Source of the DNA: JBIQJD01 sp044507695
GTDB taxonomy: Bacteria > Bacteroidota > Ignavibacteria > Ignavibacteriales > Ignavibacteriaceae
Reading direction: 5' to 3'
Assembly: GCA_044507695.1 (NCBI GenBank)
Contig: JBIQJD010000014.1
Span: forward strand, 38,838 to 102,837
DNA: 64,000 nt
Part shown: piece after piece, positions 35,659 to 44,789 of the stretch
How positions within the stretch are numbered: position 1 is the first letter of the stretch
Layout of the letters: the number at the start of each line of letters is the position of its first letter
Notes under the pieces: generated by a model
Database searches by the model: none
What the model was told of the DNA's origin: nothing
What the model saw: only the letters and a program-made list of their open reading frames with translations
Position numbers and translations under genes: made by a program

Positions 35659-35690
35659 AAACCCCCGGAGATTATAACCCCCGGAGGTTT
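35659..35690 (-). terminator. Rho-independent terminator after flgE
   Basis: On the minus strand AAACCTCCGG and CCGGGGGTTT pair with one mismatch around a 12-nt loop, followed by GGTTTTATAT. The strong GC stem in very AT-rich DNA lies ~70 bp after the flgE stop. It closes the flgB-flgE operon and separates it from the fliL operon. Confidence 0.75.
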
Positions 35691-35760
35691 AGATTTCATT
35701 GAGGGATTTATGCGAAAGATTATTTTATTTCTTTATGAAACAAAAAATTTATATCCTGAA

Positions 35761-37422
35761 TTATCTTATAAGGTTAGTTATTTCCTGCAGCAAATTATCA
35801 GCCGTTGTAATTACACGTGCATTTGCCTGAAATCCTCTTTGAGATACAATCATTTTTGTGAACTCTTCACTCAAATCAACATTAGACTGCTCAAGTGCAC
35901 CTGATTGAACTGTTGTTCCGGTTTCTTCACCAAGACTTCCGATTCTTGGTTCACCTGAATTTGCATATGAAGAGAACAGATTATCACCAACGCTTATTAA
36001 TCCATTAAGATTAGCAAATGTTGAAACCATCAATTGTGCAAGCGGGCGTGAATTACCATTTGAAAATATTCCAACAACACTGCCGTATTGATCAATGTTT
36101 ATGTTGGATAATGAAGCTGATGCTGAACCATTCTGGCTTAATGCAGAAATAACAGAGCTTGAAGAAGTTTGTGTGACGCCTTCAAATCCTTTTCCAAAAT
36201 TCAGATCAATTACCATCAGGTTTGCACCGCCTGTTGGCGTAAATGTTAATTGAGGATTATTTGGTGAAATTTTAGATGGATCAAGTGTACCATCTGAATT
36301 GAACTCAATTGTTCCCGTTGCAGAAACCTTTGCTCCATTATCTGTGCTTGTTCCCGGAACTGTTGCTGTCCATGTCCATTGATTATCAAGGATTTTTGTG
36401 AATTTTAAAGTTACCTGGTGAGATGTACCAAGTGAATCAAATATTGTTACTGCACCTGTTATTACGTTAGGTTCTCTGTTTCCATCTGCAGATAAACTTA
36501 AAGTTGTAGTGCTTGAGTTCTGTGTAATTGAAGTTGAATCAAGCATAAAATCGATATTTTCATCAGGAATATTTATCCTGTTATTAGTATCATCAAACAA
36601 TGCTTTGGATGCAGCATTTAACACAAAATTTCCTGTGCCGTCATCTTCAAAAACAAGCCCGTTTATATTGCCTGTTCCAACGGAATTATCTTCACTATCA
36701 AAAACTTCCCAGCTAAGATTATAAGTATTTGCTGCTGTTCTTGAATACACAACCCTGGCAGTGTAAACATCTCCATATTCATTATAAATTTTAGTTTGAG
36801 TTGTGAAATCGGGCCCAGCTTCACCCGAATTAATATTTCCTCTCTGAATAACATTCTCTGATCGTGTTAAATCGGAATTACTTTTCAGATTGCCGCCCCA
36901 TTTTATGAGAGTAGTTGCAACTGCTGGTAATTTTAAATTTGTATCAATGATTATATCTTCAAGATTATTGCCCGGAGGAATTACACCATCACTGTTTGCT
37001 ACCTTTCCCTGAACAACAGCACCATTCTGCGCTGAAACTAATTTACCATCTGCATCAAATACAAAAGCTCCAGCCCGTGAATAAAATCTTTCTCCGTTGC
37101 TTTTAAGTATAAACATTCCCGGTCCCTGCAGTGCAAGATCAGTAGTTATTCCGGTTCGTTCAAATGTTCCCTGGTTCCAGTTTCTGTCAATCGAATTAAT
37201 TTTCATTCCTAATCCAACCTGAAAAGTATTTGTGCCTCCTGTTGTTTCAGTTGGATTAGTTCCTGCTTTAACAAATTGGTTGAATGTATCGCTGAAAGTT
37301 ACGCGTGAACTTTTAAAGCCGATGGTATTAACATTAGCTATGTTATTACCAATTACATCCATCATTGATTGATGATTACGCATACCGGAAACACCGGCAA
37401 AGAGAGAATTAAGAAGTGCCAT
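35761..37422 (-). CDS. flgE: Flagellar hook protein FlgE
   Basis: The N-terminus (LLNSLFAGVSGMRNHQSMMD, GNNIANVNTIGFKSSRVTF) and C-terminus (GALEQSNVDLSEEFTKMIVS, QRGFQANARVITTADNLL) are the paired helices of hook proteins. At 553 residues it is longer than enterobacterial FlgE (402), with an expanded variable middle (~150-430). The start has an ideal AGGAGG spaced 7 nt. It lies 97 bp after the TIGR02530-type gene, behind two GC-rich hairpins. Confidence 0.97.
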   Translation of the reverse strand: MALLNSLFAGVSGMRNHQSMMDVIGNNIANVNTIGFKSSRVTFSDTFNQFVKAGTNPTETTGGTNTFQVGLGMKINSIDRNWNQGTFERTGITTDLALQGPGMFILKSNGERFYSRAGAFVFDADGKLVSAQNGAVVQGKVANSDGVIPPGNNLEDIIIDTNLKLPAVATTLIKWGGNLKSNSDLTRSENVIQRGNINSGEAGPDFTTQTKIYNEYGDVYTARVVYSRTAANTYNLSWEVFDSEDNSVGTGNINGLVFEDDGTGNFVLNAASKALFDDTNNRINIPDENIDFMLDSTSITQNSSTTTLSLSADGNREPNVITGAVTIFDSLGTSHQVTLKFTKILDNQWTWTATVPGTSTDNGAKVSATGTIEFNSDGTLDPSKISPNNPQLTFTPTGGANLMVIDLNFGKGFEGVTQTSSSSVISALSQNGSASASLSNINIDQYGSVVGIFSNGNSRPLAQLMVSTFANLNGLISVGDNLFSSYANSGEPRIGSLGEETGTTVQSGALEQSNVDLSEEFTKMIVSQRGFQANARVITTADNLLQEITNLIR

Positions 37423-37519
37423 TTTTAACCTCCTAAGGTTTTTATTTTTACTGCCGCCTTCTGTCGTTCGGGCGGAACTGAGCGTCCTTAAAAGGTCCCG
37501 CTCATTGTTAATTAATTAT
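37423..37519 (-). other. Intergenic region with two GC-rich stem-loops before flgE
   Basis: Two stems occur: CCGCC/GGCGG (37454-37475) and GAGCG-CCTT/AAGG-CGCTC (37480-37503, small internal loops). Their base composition is far richer in GC than the surroundings. No T-tract follows. They could be an RNA processing or stabilising element for flgE mRNA, or a small dispersed repeat; I see no second copy in the window. Confidence 0.45.
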
Positions 37520-37891
37520 TTATGCAAAAACTACACTGTCAATATTTGTAAAAATGTTATTCTGCTTATCCGAAATCGGCATTGCTGTAATCACAGTCCT
37601 GTTTGGAACATTAACTATGAAAGCAGTTTCACCGCTGAGTATTAGTGAATCTTTTGCACCTTTTAATTCAGCACGTTCAACTGCAGATTGTATTTTTTTA
37701 ATTTCGGATTCACCAAGCTGAATATTCCTTGTTTCAAGTCTCTTCATTGCATGGCTTGAAAATTTTATCTTCTCAAGTTCTTCCCTGAAAACTGAATCAA
37801 ATGCAGTATCACCATGTTTTATACTGCTTTTAAACTCTGTTTCATTTCCAATAGGAATAAAGGGAACGTTTATCCCATTTATTTCCATCAT
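37520..37891 (-). CDS. Flagellar operon protein, TIGR02530 type
   Basis: The 123-residue protein matches the small 'flagellar operon protein' family found between flgD and flgE: FSSHAMKRLETRNIQL, IQSAVERAELKGAKDSLIL, TAFIVNVPNRTVITAM and IFTNIDSVVFA. Its function is not established; the position suggests hook assembly. ATGs at 37894, 37891 and 37888 are all possible. I chose 37891 for a 6-nt spacing from GGAGG. It overlaps flgD's stop. Confidence 0.9.
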   Translation of the reverse strand: MMEINGINVPFIPIGNETEFKSSIKHGDTAFDSVFREELEKIKFSSHAMKRLETRNIQLGESEIKKIQSAVERAELKGAKDSLILSGETAFIVNVPNRTVITAMPISDKQNNIFTNIDSVVFA

Positions 37892-38583
37892 CATTTTCCT
37901 CCATTGCTATTGTTTGAAGGATTAATTATTTCAACTATATCAGCTAACTGATATTCTGCACCGCCAACCAGAAGAGTTGTACCGTTATCACCAAATCTTA
38001 CACCGTTAATTATTCCTGTCTTAAATAACTCAGCAATTATTTCCTGTTCATTATAACCGATTGCTTCTACTTCAAATCTGTATGCGCCTTCCGGAACTTT
38101 GTTTCCATCATTATCGGTAAAATCCCATGTTAGTTTATTTTCTCCCTGGTTGAAATCATTTGGCTGAATTGTTTTAACTAATGCACCGGAAGAATTATAA
38201 ATTTTTATTGTTACATCCTGGGGTAAAGAAGGAAGCCTGAAACCAAGATTAATATTTCCGCTGCCGCTGTTGTAGAATTCGTTTCCTTCTAATTTTACTT
38301 CTTTGCCAATCAGTGTTGAAGTGAGAGTATTGTTAATAGATTGCGTTAAATAATAATTAGCATTAATACTGTTCATAACATTTTGATTCAGATTACTTAA
38401 CTGCTCTAATGAGCTAAATTGTGCAAGCTGTGCGCTGAATTCTGTTCCTTCCATCGGGTTAAGCGGATCCTGATATTTTAGTTGAGCAATCATCAGTTTT
38501 AAAAAATCATCCTTGCCCAAAACACTCTTCCCTTTTGCTTCCGTGGAATATGCATTTGAAAAACTTCCGGCCGGCTCAATCAT
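37891..38583 (-). CDS. flgD: Hook cap/scaffold protein FlgD
   Basis: The N-terminal motif LGKDDFLKLMIAQLKYQDPL with NPMEGTEFSAQLAQFSSLEQ is diagnostic of FlgD. The C-terminal half has the FlgD Ig-like fold (VKTIQPNDFNQGENKLTWDF, GNKVPEGAYRFEVEA). It caps the growing hook. It lies 8 bp after fliK. Confidence 0.97.
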   Translation of the reverse strand: MIEPAGSFSNAYSTEAKGKSVLGKDDFLKLMIAQLKYQDPLNPMEGTEFSAQLAQFSSLEQLSNLNQNVMNSINANYYLTQSINNTLTSTLIGKEVKLEGNEFYNSGSGNINLGFRLPSLPQDVTIKIYNSSGALVKTIQPNDFNQGENKLTWDFTDNDGNKVPEGAYRFEVEAIGYNEQEIIAELFKTGIINGVRFGDNGTTLLVGGAEYQLADIVEIINPSNNSNGGK

Positions 38584-38591
38584 TTTTCCTC

Positions 38592-40772
38592 CTATGCAAG
38601 AAATTCATAAGTATTATATCCCATCTTTTTGATTTTTATTGATTCACTCTTTGCTTCGCTATTCAAATCAATTTCATGCGTGTGATATTTCCTCCTGCTC
38701 TCAGGCTTGTTTGAATATTTATTTTCACTGCCCAAAAGAGAAACCGTGAATGAAGTTAATTGAAGTCCATTTTGTATAAATGATTGGCGAAGCTGTTCAA
38801 TATTGCTGTTAACAACTTGCTGAACTGATTCATTTTCAACTTCAATCTTTGCAGTTACGGATGATTCATGTACATCAATTAATAATTTTACTTTTCCCAG
38901 ATGTTCAGGAGTTAGTTTTAAAGTAATGCCGCTTTTATCGTTCTTTATAAAGAAAGATTTGATTTCTTCCGTAAGATCAGAGACATGAATTAATTTAGTT
39001 TCAGGGTGATTTTCTTTGCTGGTAATTAACTCATTATTTTTTATTTGATGAACGATAGAAGTATTTTCAATATTTAATTCAGTGTGATGTTCAATTTTAT
39101 GCGAGATATCGCGGGCTAAATTGTTATTACTGCTTCTTTTATCAAGATCATTTTCCTTTGCGGCATCATCAGTTTGTTTTTCGGTTTGAGGTGAAATTTT
39201 TTTATTCTCGTCACCCTCAATTTCTATATCTATTGATTCGGATTGCTTAACAGCTTTAACATCATGTTTTTCATTCTTTCCTGATGAAATTAGAACTTCA
39301 TCTGTTTGTTTTTTTGCATCGGTAAGAAATACTGCATCTTCAGAATTTATTATTACTTCAACTTCCTTAATTAAATTTTTCTGAAAAGTTTTGCTTAGCT
39401 GCTCAATCCCATCAATCTTGATCTCACTCTTTTGATATGATTGAGCAGGAGTCTGTTCATTTTTAAGCTGAGCTATTTTCTCAGTTTTAGTTTGATCTAA
39501 TAGCGGTTTGTTAAATTCATTATTTGATAATTTGATATCCCCTTCTGGTAATTTCGGATTTTCATTTTCCGATTTTAAACTTGTACCAGCTAACAAATCC
39601 TCCTTTGAAGATTTTAAATCGGCAGCTATTTTAATAGAAGGGTTATCAGTTTTTAACTCTGGAGGATTATTTGTTTTAAATTCAGTTTTGTTATCAGTTT
39701 TTAATTTAAAAGTATTATCAGTTTTAAACTCAAAAGGATTATCTGATTTTATATTTCCCGGCTGAAGTAAATTGCCAGGAGTTTCCGCAATTTTTATCTC
39801 ATTGTTTATCTGGTTAGAAAATTGATTTGTAATCTCATCAGATATTAATTGAACAACATTTAATTTGCTTGTCTGCTTAGTAACCGTGTTTCCATCCAAA
39901 ATTGGAATTTTGATTTCTGAATTCTCACTTGTAATTCTGTCTCCGGAATTTTTTTCATCGTTTACATCCAGAGTAATTATTTTAGCATGAATGTGTGGCT
40001 GATAAGAAATATTCTCAATTGATTTTACTAATCCGTTACTATCGGTTATTTCCTTCTGAAAGACTGGTGAAACAGAATACGTAATTAGAAATTCACCTTT
40101 GACTGAAACAGATTTATCCGTTAATTCATTTCTATTTACTGAAGAGATTTTTATTTGAAAAGTATTATTTTGTATAAATTTTTCAGTTACTTGTGGATCA
40201 ATATCATTATACTCTGAGGTTAATTTAACCACCAGAATTTCACAGGAAATTGGTTTTATTTCACCGGGGATTAATTGCGGTTCTTTAACAGTTAAAATTT
40301 CCTTCTTCCGTTTTTTTGGGGGAGCGGAAAATTCTTTTTGTTTTCCCGGAATTTCTTCTGTTGCATTTTCAACATAAAACTGAATTAGTAGCGGCTTATT
40401 AATTTTTTTTGGATCAATACAGATACCGGATTTTTCAAGAAAGGATTTTAATTCTTCTTCATTTATTAAAAGTTTTTTCTCAGAATTTTCATCTTCAAAA
40501 AACCTTTCCGGTTCTTTAGCAGCCTGAATAAGTAAATTCATTAACTCTGTTTCGGAGACAGGCTTATCATTTTTATCAACAATTTCTATCGCCGGTTGAA
40601 TCCAATCAAATTTTTTAACTTCAGCAGATTCTTGCGAATTAATTTCTTCATCAACAATCTTTATAATATCAGAAAAAAGGTATGTTGAACCTTTAATACT
40701 TTTTTGGTTAATAAGCTGGAATAATCCACCGCCGTAATCGGCTGAAGTTGTGAAGAAATTTGATGCGGTCAT
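38592..40772 (-). CDS. fliK: Flagellar hook-length control protein FliK
   Basis: The C-terminal ~110 residues hold the FliK switch domain (LKLTPEHLGKVKLLIDVHES, VQQVVNSNIEQLRQSFIQNG, LQLTSFTVSL). The long N-terminal part is Lys/Glu/Asn-rich and disordered, as in FliK rulers, but at 726 residues it is well above the ~400 of enterobacteria. Residues ~344-378 contain a tandem K-T-D-N repeat (FKTDN, LKTDN, FKTNN, LKTDN). It overlaps the MotE-like gene by 4 bp and precedes flgD. Confidence 0.93.
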   Translation of the reverse strand: MTASNFFTTSADYGGGLFQLINQKSIKGSTYLFSDIIKIVDEEINSQESAEVKKFDWIQPAIEIVDKNDKPVSETELMNLLIQAAKEPERFFEDENSEKKLLINEEELKSFLEKSGICIDPKKINKPLLIQFYVENATEEIPGKQKEFSAPPKKRKKEILTVKEPQLIPGEIKPISCEILVVKLTSEYNDIDPQVTEKFIQNNTFQIKISSVNRNELTDKSVSVKGEFLITYSVSPVFQKEITDSNGLVKSIENISYQPHIHAKIITLDVNDEKNSGDRITSENSEIKIPILDGNTVTKQTSKLNVVQLISDEITNQFSNQINNEIKIAETPGNLLQPGNIKSDNPFEFKTDNTFKLKTDNKTEFKTNNPPELKTDNPSIKIAADLKSSKEDLLAGTSLKSENENPKLPEGDIKLSNNEFNKPLLDQTKTEKIAQLKNEQTPAQSYQKSEIKIDGIEQLSKTFQKNLIKEVEVIINSEDAVFLTDAKKQTDEVLISSGKNEKHDVKAVKQSESIDIEIEGDENKKISPQTEKQTDDAAKENDLDKRSSNNNLARDISHKIEHHTELNIENTSIVHQIKNNELITSKENHPETKLIHVSDLTEEIKSFFIKNDKSGITLKLTPEHLGKVKLLIDVHESSVTAKIEVENESVQQVVNSNIEQLRQSFIQNGLQLTSFTVSLLGSENKYSNKPESRRKYHTHEIDLNSEAKSESIKIKKMGYNTYEFLA

Positions 40773-41377
40773 CTTGGTTTAATTATCCTGTTAACAAATT
40801 CTGGACTGTACTGAGCAAGTATCTCTGCTGCCTTTTTCTTTTTCATTGAGTACAAGAGATCTTTTGCTACATTATCGGAATACGTCTGGATTATTTTAGC
40901 AGCTTTGCGCGTATCCATCGTTTCAAACAGCGCAACAGATTTTTTAATCCATGCTTTATAACTGCTGTCTTTTAATTCGGCTTCTGATTTAATCTGCTCA
41001 TCTATCTTTTGAATAGAATCATTGAAAGCCCGCTGTTCAAACTTTTTTAGTGAAAGCTCATTTATTTTATTTTCCAGTTTTTTTATTGAATCCTGCCAGG
41101 CTGAATCTGCTGTAACTGTAACCTGATTTGAGGATTGCTGCTGAATAGATTTGATGGAATCTAATATTGCTGAAACAATTTCATATTGCAGTGAATCTGG
41201 TGAAATGTTAGAATTTTCTTTTTGTTCTGCGCTTAACTTCTTTTCTACCGTATTATTAACAGGTGTAAAATCAAATTCAAAAATATTCTTGTAATTGTTG
41301 TTCAGGTAAATCAATGCTGCTGTTACAAGAACAAACACTCCGCTGAATATTAATATGTAAATTAATTTATCTTTCAA
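40769..41377 (-). CDS. MotE-like flagellar protein (MgtE-N-type domain)
   Basis: An N-terminal membrane helix (IYILIFSGVFVLVTAALIYL) is followed by a coiled coil and a C-terminal MgtE-N-like segment (LFETMDTRKAAKIIQTYSD, MKKKKAAEILAQYSPEFVNR). Proteins of this shape lie between fliJ and fliK in many flagellar operons and are annotated MotE or FliJ-associated. It is probably a membrane-anchored periplasmic or cytoplasmic partner of export or stator. It overlaps fliJ and fliK by 4 bp each. Confidence 0.82.
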   Translation of the reverse strand: MKDKLIYILIFSGVFVLVTAALIYLNNNYKNIFEFDFTPVNNTVEKKLSAEQKENSNISPDSLQYEIVSAILDSIKSIQQQSSNQVTVTADSAWQDSIKKLENKINELSLKKFEQRAFNDSIQKIDEQIKSEAELKDSSYKAWIKKSVALFETMDTRKAAKIIQTYSDNVAKDLLYSMKKKKAAEILAQYSPEFVNRIIKPR

Positions 41378-41808
41378 TTTTTCCTTCCCGAGTTAAAACG
41401 GTTAGCTGCAATTTCATCCATACTTATTATATCTCTTTTGTTTTGTTCATGAACAAACTGCTCGTGATGTTTTTCATCAAGTGTATTGATAATTTCATGC
41501 TCCTTACTCTTTTCAATCAACTCCAGAATTTTATTTTCCTTCGTGTTTAACAAATGATCAATTTTATGTCTTATTACATCCATTTCTTTATTAAGTGATG
41601 CGATATAATTTTTATGAAACTTTAAATCATACGCAGATGATATTTTCAGATGCTTCTTGGTTTCAGCCATTCTTTTTGCAAGTAAAAAATCATACTCTTC
41701 TTCAGCTTTCTTTATTTCAAGCTGAATTGCTGCCAGTTCCTTTTGAGCTTTCTTTTCAAATACTTCTTTGATTTTCTTTAAGGATTCAAATTTGAATTTG
41801 TATTTCAT
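41374..41808 (-). CDS. fliJ: Flagellar export chaperone FliJ
   Basis: The 144-residue all-helical coiled-coil protein (FKFESLKKIKEVFEKKAQKE, LNKEMDVIRHKIDHLLNTKE) directly follows fliI, as FliJ does. FliJ is the central stalk of the FliI ATPase ring. Sequence alone is weak for this family; position makes it convincing. Confidence 0.9.
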   Translation of the reverse strand: MKYKFKFESLKKIKEVFEKKAQKELAAIQLEIKKAEEEYDFLLAKRMAETKKHLKISSAYDLKFHKNYIASLNKEMDVIRHKIDHLLNTKENKILELIEKSKEHEIINTLDEKHHEQFVHEQNKRDIISMDEIAANRFNSGRKN

Positions 41809-43133
41809 AAGCGCTTATCAATTATATGAAATAATCTATCAAGACTTTCTGAATAAACGGCTTTATCATTCATATCCTGTATAAGATAATTACGAAGTGA
41901 ACCAATCTTACCTAAAGCATGATCAATTGCGGGATTACTGCCTTTTACATAAGCTCCAATATTGATCAGATCTTCTGCTTCTTTATATGTTGCAAGAATT
42001 TCAATAAAATCTGCTGCTCTCATTCTATGGTCTGCAGAAGTTATATCAGGCATAACTCTGCTTATACTTTGAAGCGGATCAATTGCAGGATACTGGCCTT
42101 TATTTGCAAGTTTGCGTGAAAGAACTATATGCCCATCAAGAATTGAACGGACTGCATCTGCAACAGGATCATTCATATCATCACCATCAACAAGCACTGT
42201 ATAAAATCCGGTAATAGATCCTTTATCGGATGTTCCCGCACGCTCAAGCAGTTTGGGCAGCATTGCAAATACAGATGGAGTATAACCTTTTGTTGTTGGC
42301 GGTTCACCAATTGTTAATCCGATTTCACGCTGAGACATTGCAAATCTTGTAACCGAATCCATCATAAGTACAACATCTAATCCCTGGTCTCTGAAATATT
42401 CCGCTAGAGTTGTTCCGATATATGCTCCTTTCATTCTTACAAGAGAAGAATTATCACTTGTAGCTACTATTACTACGGAACGTTTCAATCCTTCTTCACC
42501 CAAATCCTTTTCAATAAATTCTCTTACTTCTCTCCCGCGTTCACCTATCAGAGTTATTACATTAACATCTGCATTTGTATTTCTTGCAATCATTCCAAGT
42601 GTAACGCTTTTGCCAACACCGCTGCCGGCAAAAATTCCAACTCTTTGTCCTTTGCCAACGGTTAACAATCCATCTATAGATCGTACACCTGTTTGAAGCG
42701 GAGTATCAATTCTTTTTCTTGCCAAAGGATTCGGCGGCTGATTGTAAATGCTTCTGAATTCAGTGCAGCCAAGTTCACCCTTTCCATCAATTGGATTGCC
42801 GAGACCATCAATTACTCTTCCAAGTAATCCGTTACCAACGCCGATTGAAAAACTTTTTCCGGTTGCAATTATTTCACAATTAGGTGAGATTGAATGGACT
42901 TCTCCCAAAGCTATTGATAATACTTTGCCGTCTTTAAATCCGGCAACCTCTGCTTTACAAACTTCTTTTCCATCTTTACCAATCACGGTACATATTTCGC
43001 CAAGTACTGCATTAGGTCCTATTGATATAATAACAAGCCCGATTACATCTGATACTCTTCCGTTAACGCGTATTAATTCTGCGCCGGAAATTACCGTCTG
43101 ATATTTCTGTACGTATTGTTCTGCAAGATTCAT
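41805..43133 (-). CDS. fliI: Flagellum-specific ATPase FliI
   Basis: The F1-beta-like ATPase has Walker A GSGVGKS in VGIFAGSGVGKSVTLGMIAR, Walker B VVLMMDSVTRFAMSQREIGL and SRKLANKGQYPAIDPLQSIS. At 442 residues the length is typical. It powers unfolding and export of flagellar substrates with FliH and FliJ, with which it overlaps by 4 bp on each side. Confidence 0.98.
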   Translation of the reverse strand: MNLAEQYVQKYQTVISGAELIRVNGRVSDVIGLVIISIGPNAVLGEICTVIGKDGKEVCKAEVAGFKDGKVLSIALGEVHSISPNCEIIATGKSFSIGVGNGLLGRVIDGLGNPIDGKGELGCTEFRSIYNQPPNPLARKRIDTPLQTGVRSIDGLLTVGKGQRVGIFAGSGVGKSVTLGMIARNTNADVNVITLIGERGREVREFIEKDLGEEGLKRSVVIVATSDNSSLVRMKGAYIGTTLAEYFRDQGLDVVLMMDSVTRFAMSQREIGLTIGEPPTTKGYTPSVFAMLPKLLERAGTSDKGSITGFYTVLVDGDDMNDPVADAVRSILDGHIVLSRKLANKGQYPAIDPLQSISRVMPDITSADHRMRAADFIEILATYKEAEDLINIGAYVKGSNPAIDHALGKIGSLRNYLIQDMNDKAVYSESLDRLFHIIDKRL

Positions 43134-43759
43134 TGATTTACTTCTCCGTAAAGAACAACATCAATAATCTTCTTCAATTCATTTATTTGAGAATTAATTC
43201 TTGCATCAACATTTCCAATTTCTGATTCTACAAGGCAGCCCCCCGGTTCAATCTTCTCATCAGATTCGAACCGTAGTTTTTGCATCCTTCCATCCTGATG
43301 AAAATTCTCCTTCTCAGAAATGACATAAGCATAATCATCCGGATGTAATTTAACGATAACATTTTCAGCGCCTATTATTTTCTTGAGAGCATCCTTTATT
43401 ACTTCATTTATTATTGTTCTTTCCTCTATCTCCCTGCGGACTATTTTTTCAGCAAACAATAGTGCCATATTTATAATTAACTGCTCATAATTTTTTTCAT
43501 AAATGGAAATCGTATCATCCAGTAATTCACAAATGTTTTGTATATCAGTATATTTCCTTTGCAGCTTCTCATCAAAAGTCTGCTGAAGTTCTTTCTGCGC
43601 GGTGCTGTATCCTTTGTTAAAACCATTTTCAAACTGCTTTTGGAGTTGAATCCTTAGCGAATCTTCTTCCTTTTCAATTTCTAAGCTGCCGGAACTATTT
43701 TCATTTACCTTCACTAAAAATCCCGGCTTCTTCAGATTTAATCTTATTTTCTCAGACAT
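43130..43759 (-). CDS. fliH: Flagellar export regulator FliH
   Basis: The 209-residue protein has a central helical region (LQKQFENGFNKGYSTAQKEL) and a C-terminal V-ATPase E-like domain (LLFAEKIVRREIEERTIINE, VIVKLHPDDYAYV, ESEIGNVDARINSQINELK). FliH dimerises, inhibits FliI and links it to FliN. It overlaps fliG by 8 bp and fliI by 4 bp. Confidence 0.93.
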   Translation of the reverse strand: MSEKIRLNLKKPGFLVKVNENSSGSLEIEKEEDSLRIQLQKQFENGFNKGYSTAQKELQQTFDEKLQRKYTDIQNICELLDDTISIYEKNYEQLIINMALLFAEKIVRREIEERTIINEVIKDALKKIIGAENVIVKLHPDDYAYVISEKENFHQDGRMQKLRFESDEKIEPGGCLVESEIGNVDARINSQINELKKIIDVVLYGEVNQ

Positions 43760-44789
43760 ACACTTCGTCTTTAACTCCGCGCAGGTTCAATGATATTTCA
43801 CCTTGTTCCTCTAGTGATTTTATCACATCAATAATTTTTGCCTGTGCAGCCTCAACTTCTTTTAATTTCACCATTCCCATGTACTGCAATTCTTCTTTCA
43901 ATAAATCTGCTGCTCTTTCAGACATGTTGAGGAATATTTTTTCTTTCAGTTTATCATCAGCAATTTTAAGTGAGAGTGCAAGATCTTTCCTATCAACAAC
44001 ACGCAATACTTTTTGAAGATCTTTATCCTGAATCTGAACTATGTCTTCAAACAGGAACATCAATCTCTTAACTTCTGCTGCAACTTCAGAATCACGTTCA
44101 GCAAGTTTTTCAAGAATATTTTTGCTTAAAGAAACATTTGCACGATTTAAGATCGTAGCAAGACTTCTCGTTCCACCAATTTTACTCAGAGATTGATTCA
44201 TCGTAAATCCGGCTAATTCATCAACAACCTTTTCAATCTGTTTTAATGTTTGAGGAGCAATCTTTCCGAGTGTTGCAATCCGGTAAACAACTTCATTACG
44301 AAGTGCTTCAGGAAGTTCATTAAGTGTGTTTGCTGTTTGTGTTGGATTAAGATTGGACAATACTAATGCGATTGTCTGGGGATGTTCTTTGTTCAAGAAA
44401 TTAACAAGCTGAGCCGAGTCTGCTTTTTTTAATACATCAAATCCTCGGAGTGTTGTTAAATTTTTTACTTTCTCAATTATTTCTTTCGCTTTATTCAACC
44501 CGAAGGATCTTTCAAGCAGTGCCTGAGCATATTCCAAACCTCCTTCGAGCACATATTCACGGGCGGTAACCATGTTATAGAATTCATCCATAACAAGATC
44601 GACCGTTTGCGAAGGAATATTCTTTACCTTGCTTATTTCTGCTGAAATGAATTCAACTTCACCGCTGTCAAGATATTTAAAAACCTCCGCAGCGGTTTCA
44701 ACGCTTAAAGCAATTAACAATAGTGCGGCTTTTTGTGCGCCGGAAATTTGCGGCTTTTCATCCTTTGAATCTTTATTGTTGTAACTCAT
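43752..44789 (-). CDS. fliG: Flagellar motor switch protein FliG
   Basis: The 345-residue FliG has the N-terminal domain (GAQKAALLLIALSVETAAEV), the EHPQ motif (FLNKEHPQTIALVLSNL), the Gly-Gly linker region and the charged C-terminal torque helix (DLALSLKIADDKLKEKIFLN, MSERAADLLKEELQYMG). It contacts FliF, FliM and both MotA types. It overlaps fliF by 17 bp. Confidence 0.98.
   Translation of the reverse strand: MSYNNKDSKDEKPQISGAQKAALLLIALSVETAAEVFKYLDSGEVEFISAEISKVKNIPSQTVDLVMDEFYNMVTAREYVLEGGLEYAQALLERSFGLNKAKEIIEKVKNLTTLRGFDVLKKADSAQLVNFLNKEHPQTIALVLSNLNPTQTANTLNELPEALRNEVVYRIATLGKIAPQTLKQIEKVVDELAGFTMNQSLSKIGGTRSLATILNRANVSLSKNILEKLAERDSEVAAEVKRLMFLFEDIVQIQDKDLQKVLRVVDRKDLALSLKIADDKLKEKIFLNMSERAADLLKEELQYMGMVKLKEVEAAQAKIIDVIKSLEEQGEISLNLRGVKDEVYV

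Noticed and set aside
35614..35904. Plus-strand 96-codon reading frame across the flgE terminator
   Set aside because: It runs through the terminator stem and antisense to the conserved flgE C-terminus, with no Shine-Dalgarno or family similarity.
40872..40880. TCCGATAA inside the MotE-like gene as a sigma-28 promoter
   Set aside because: It is within coding sequence (Ser-Asp-Asn), with no suitable -35 and no gene start nearby; the same applies to a copy in fliI near 42226.
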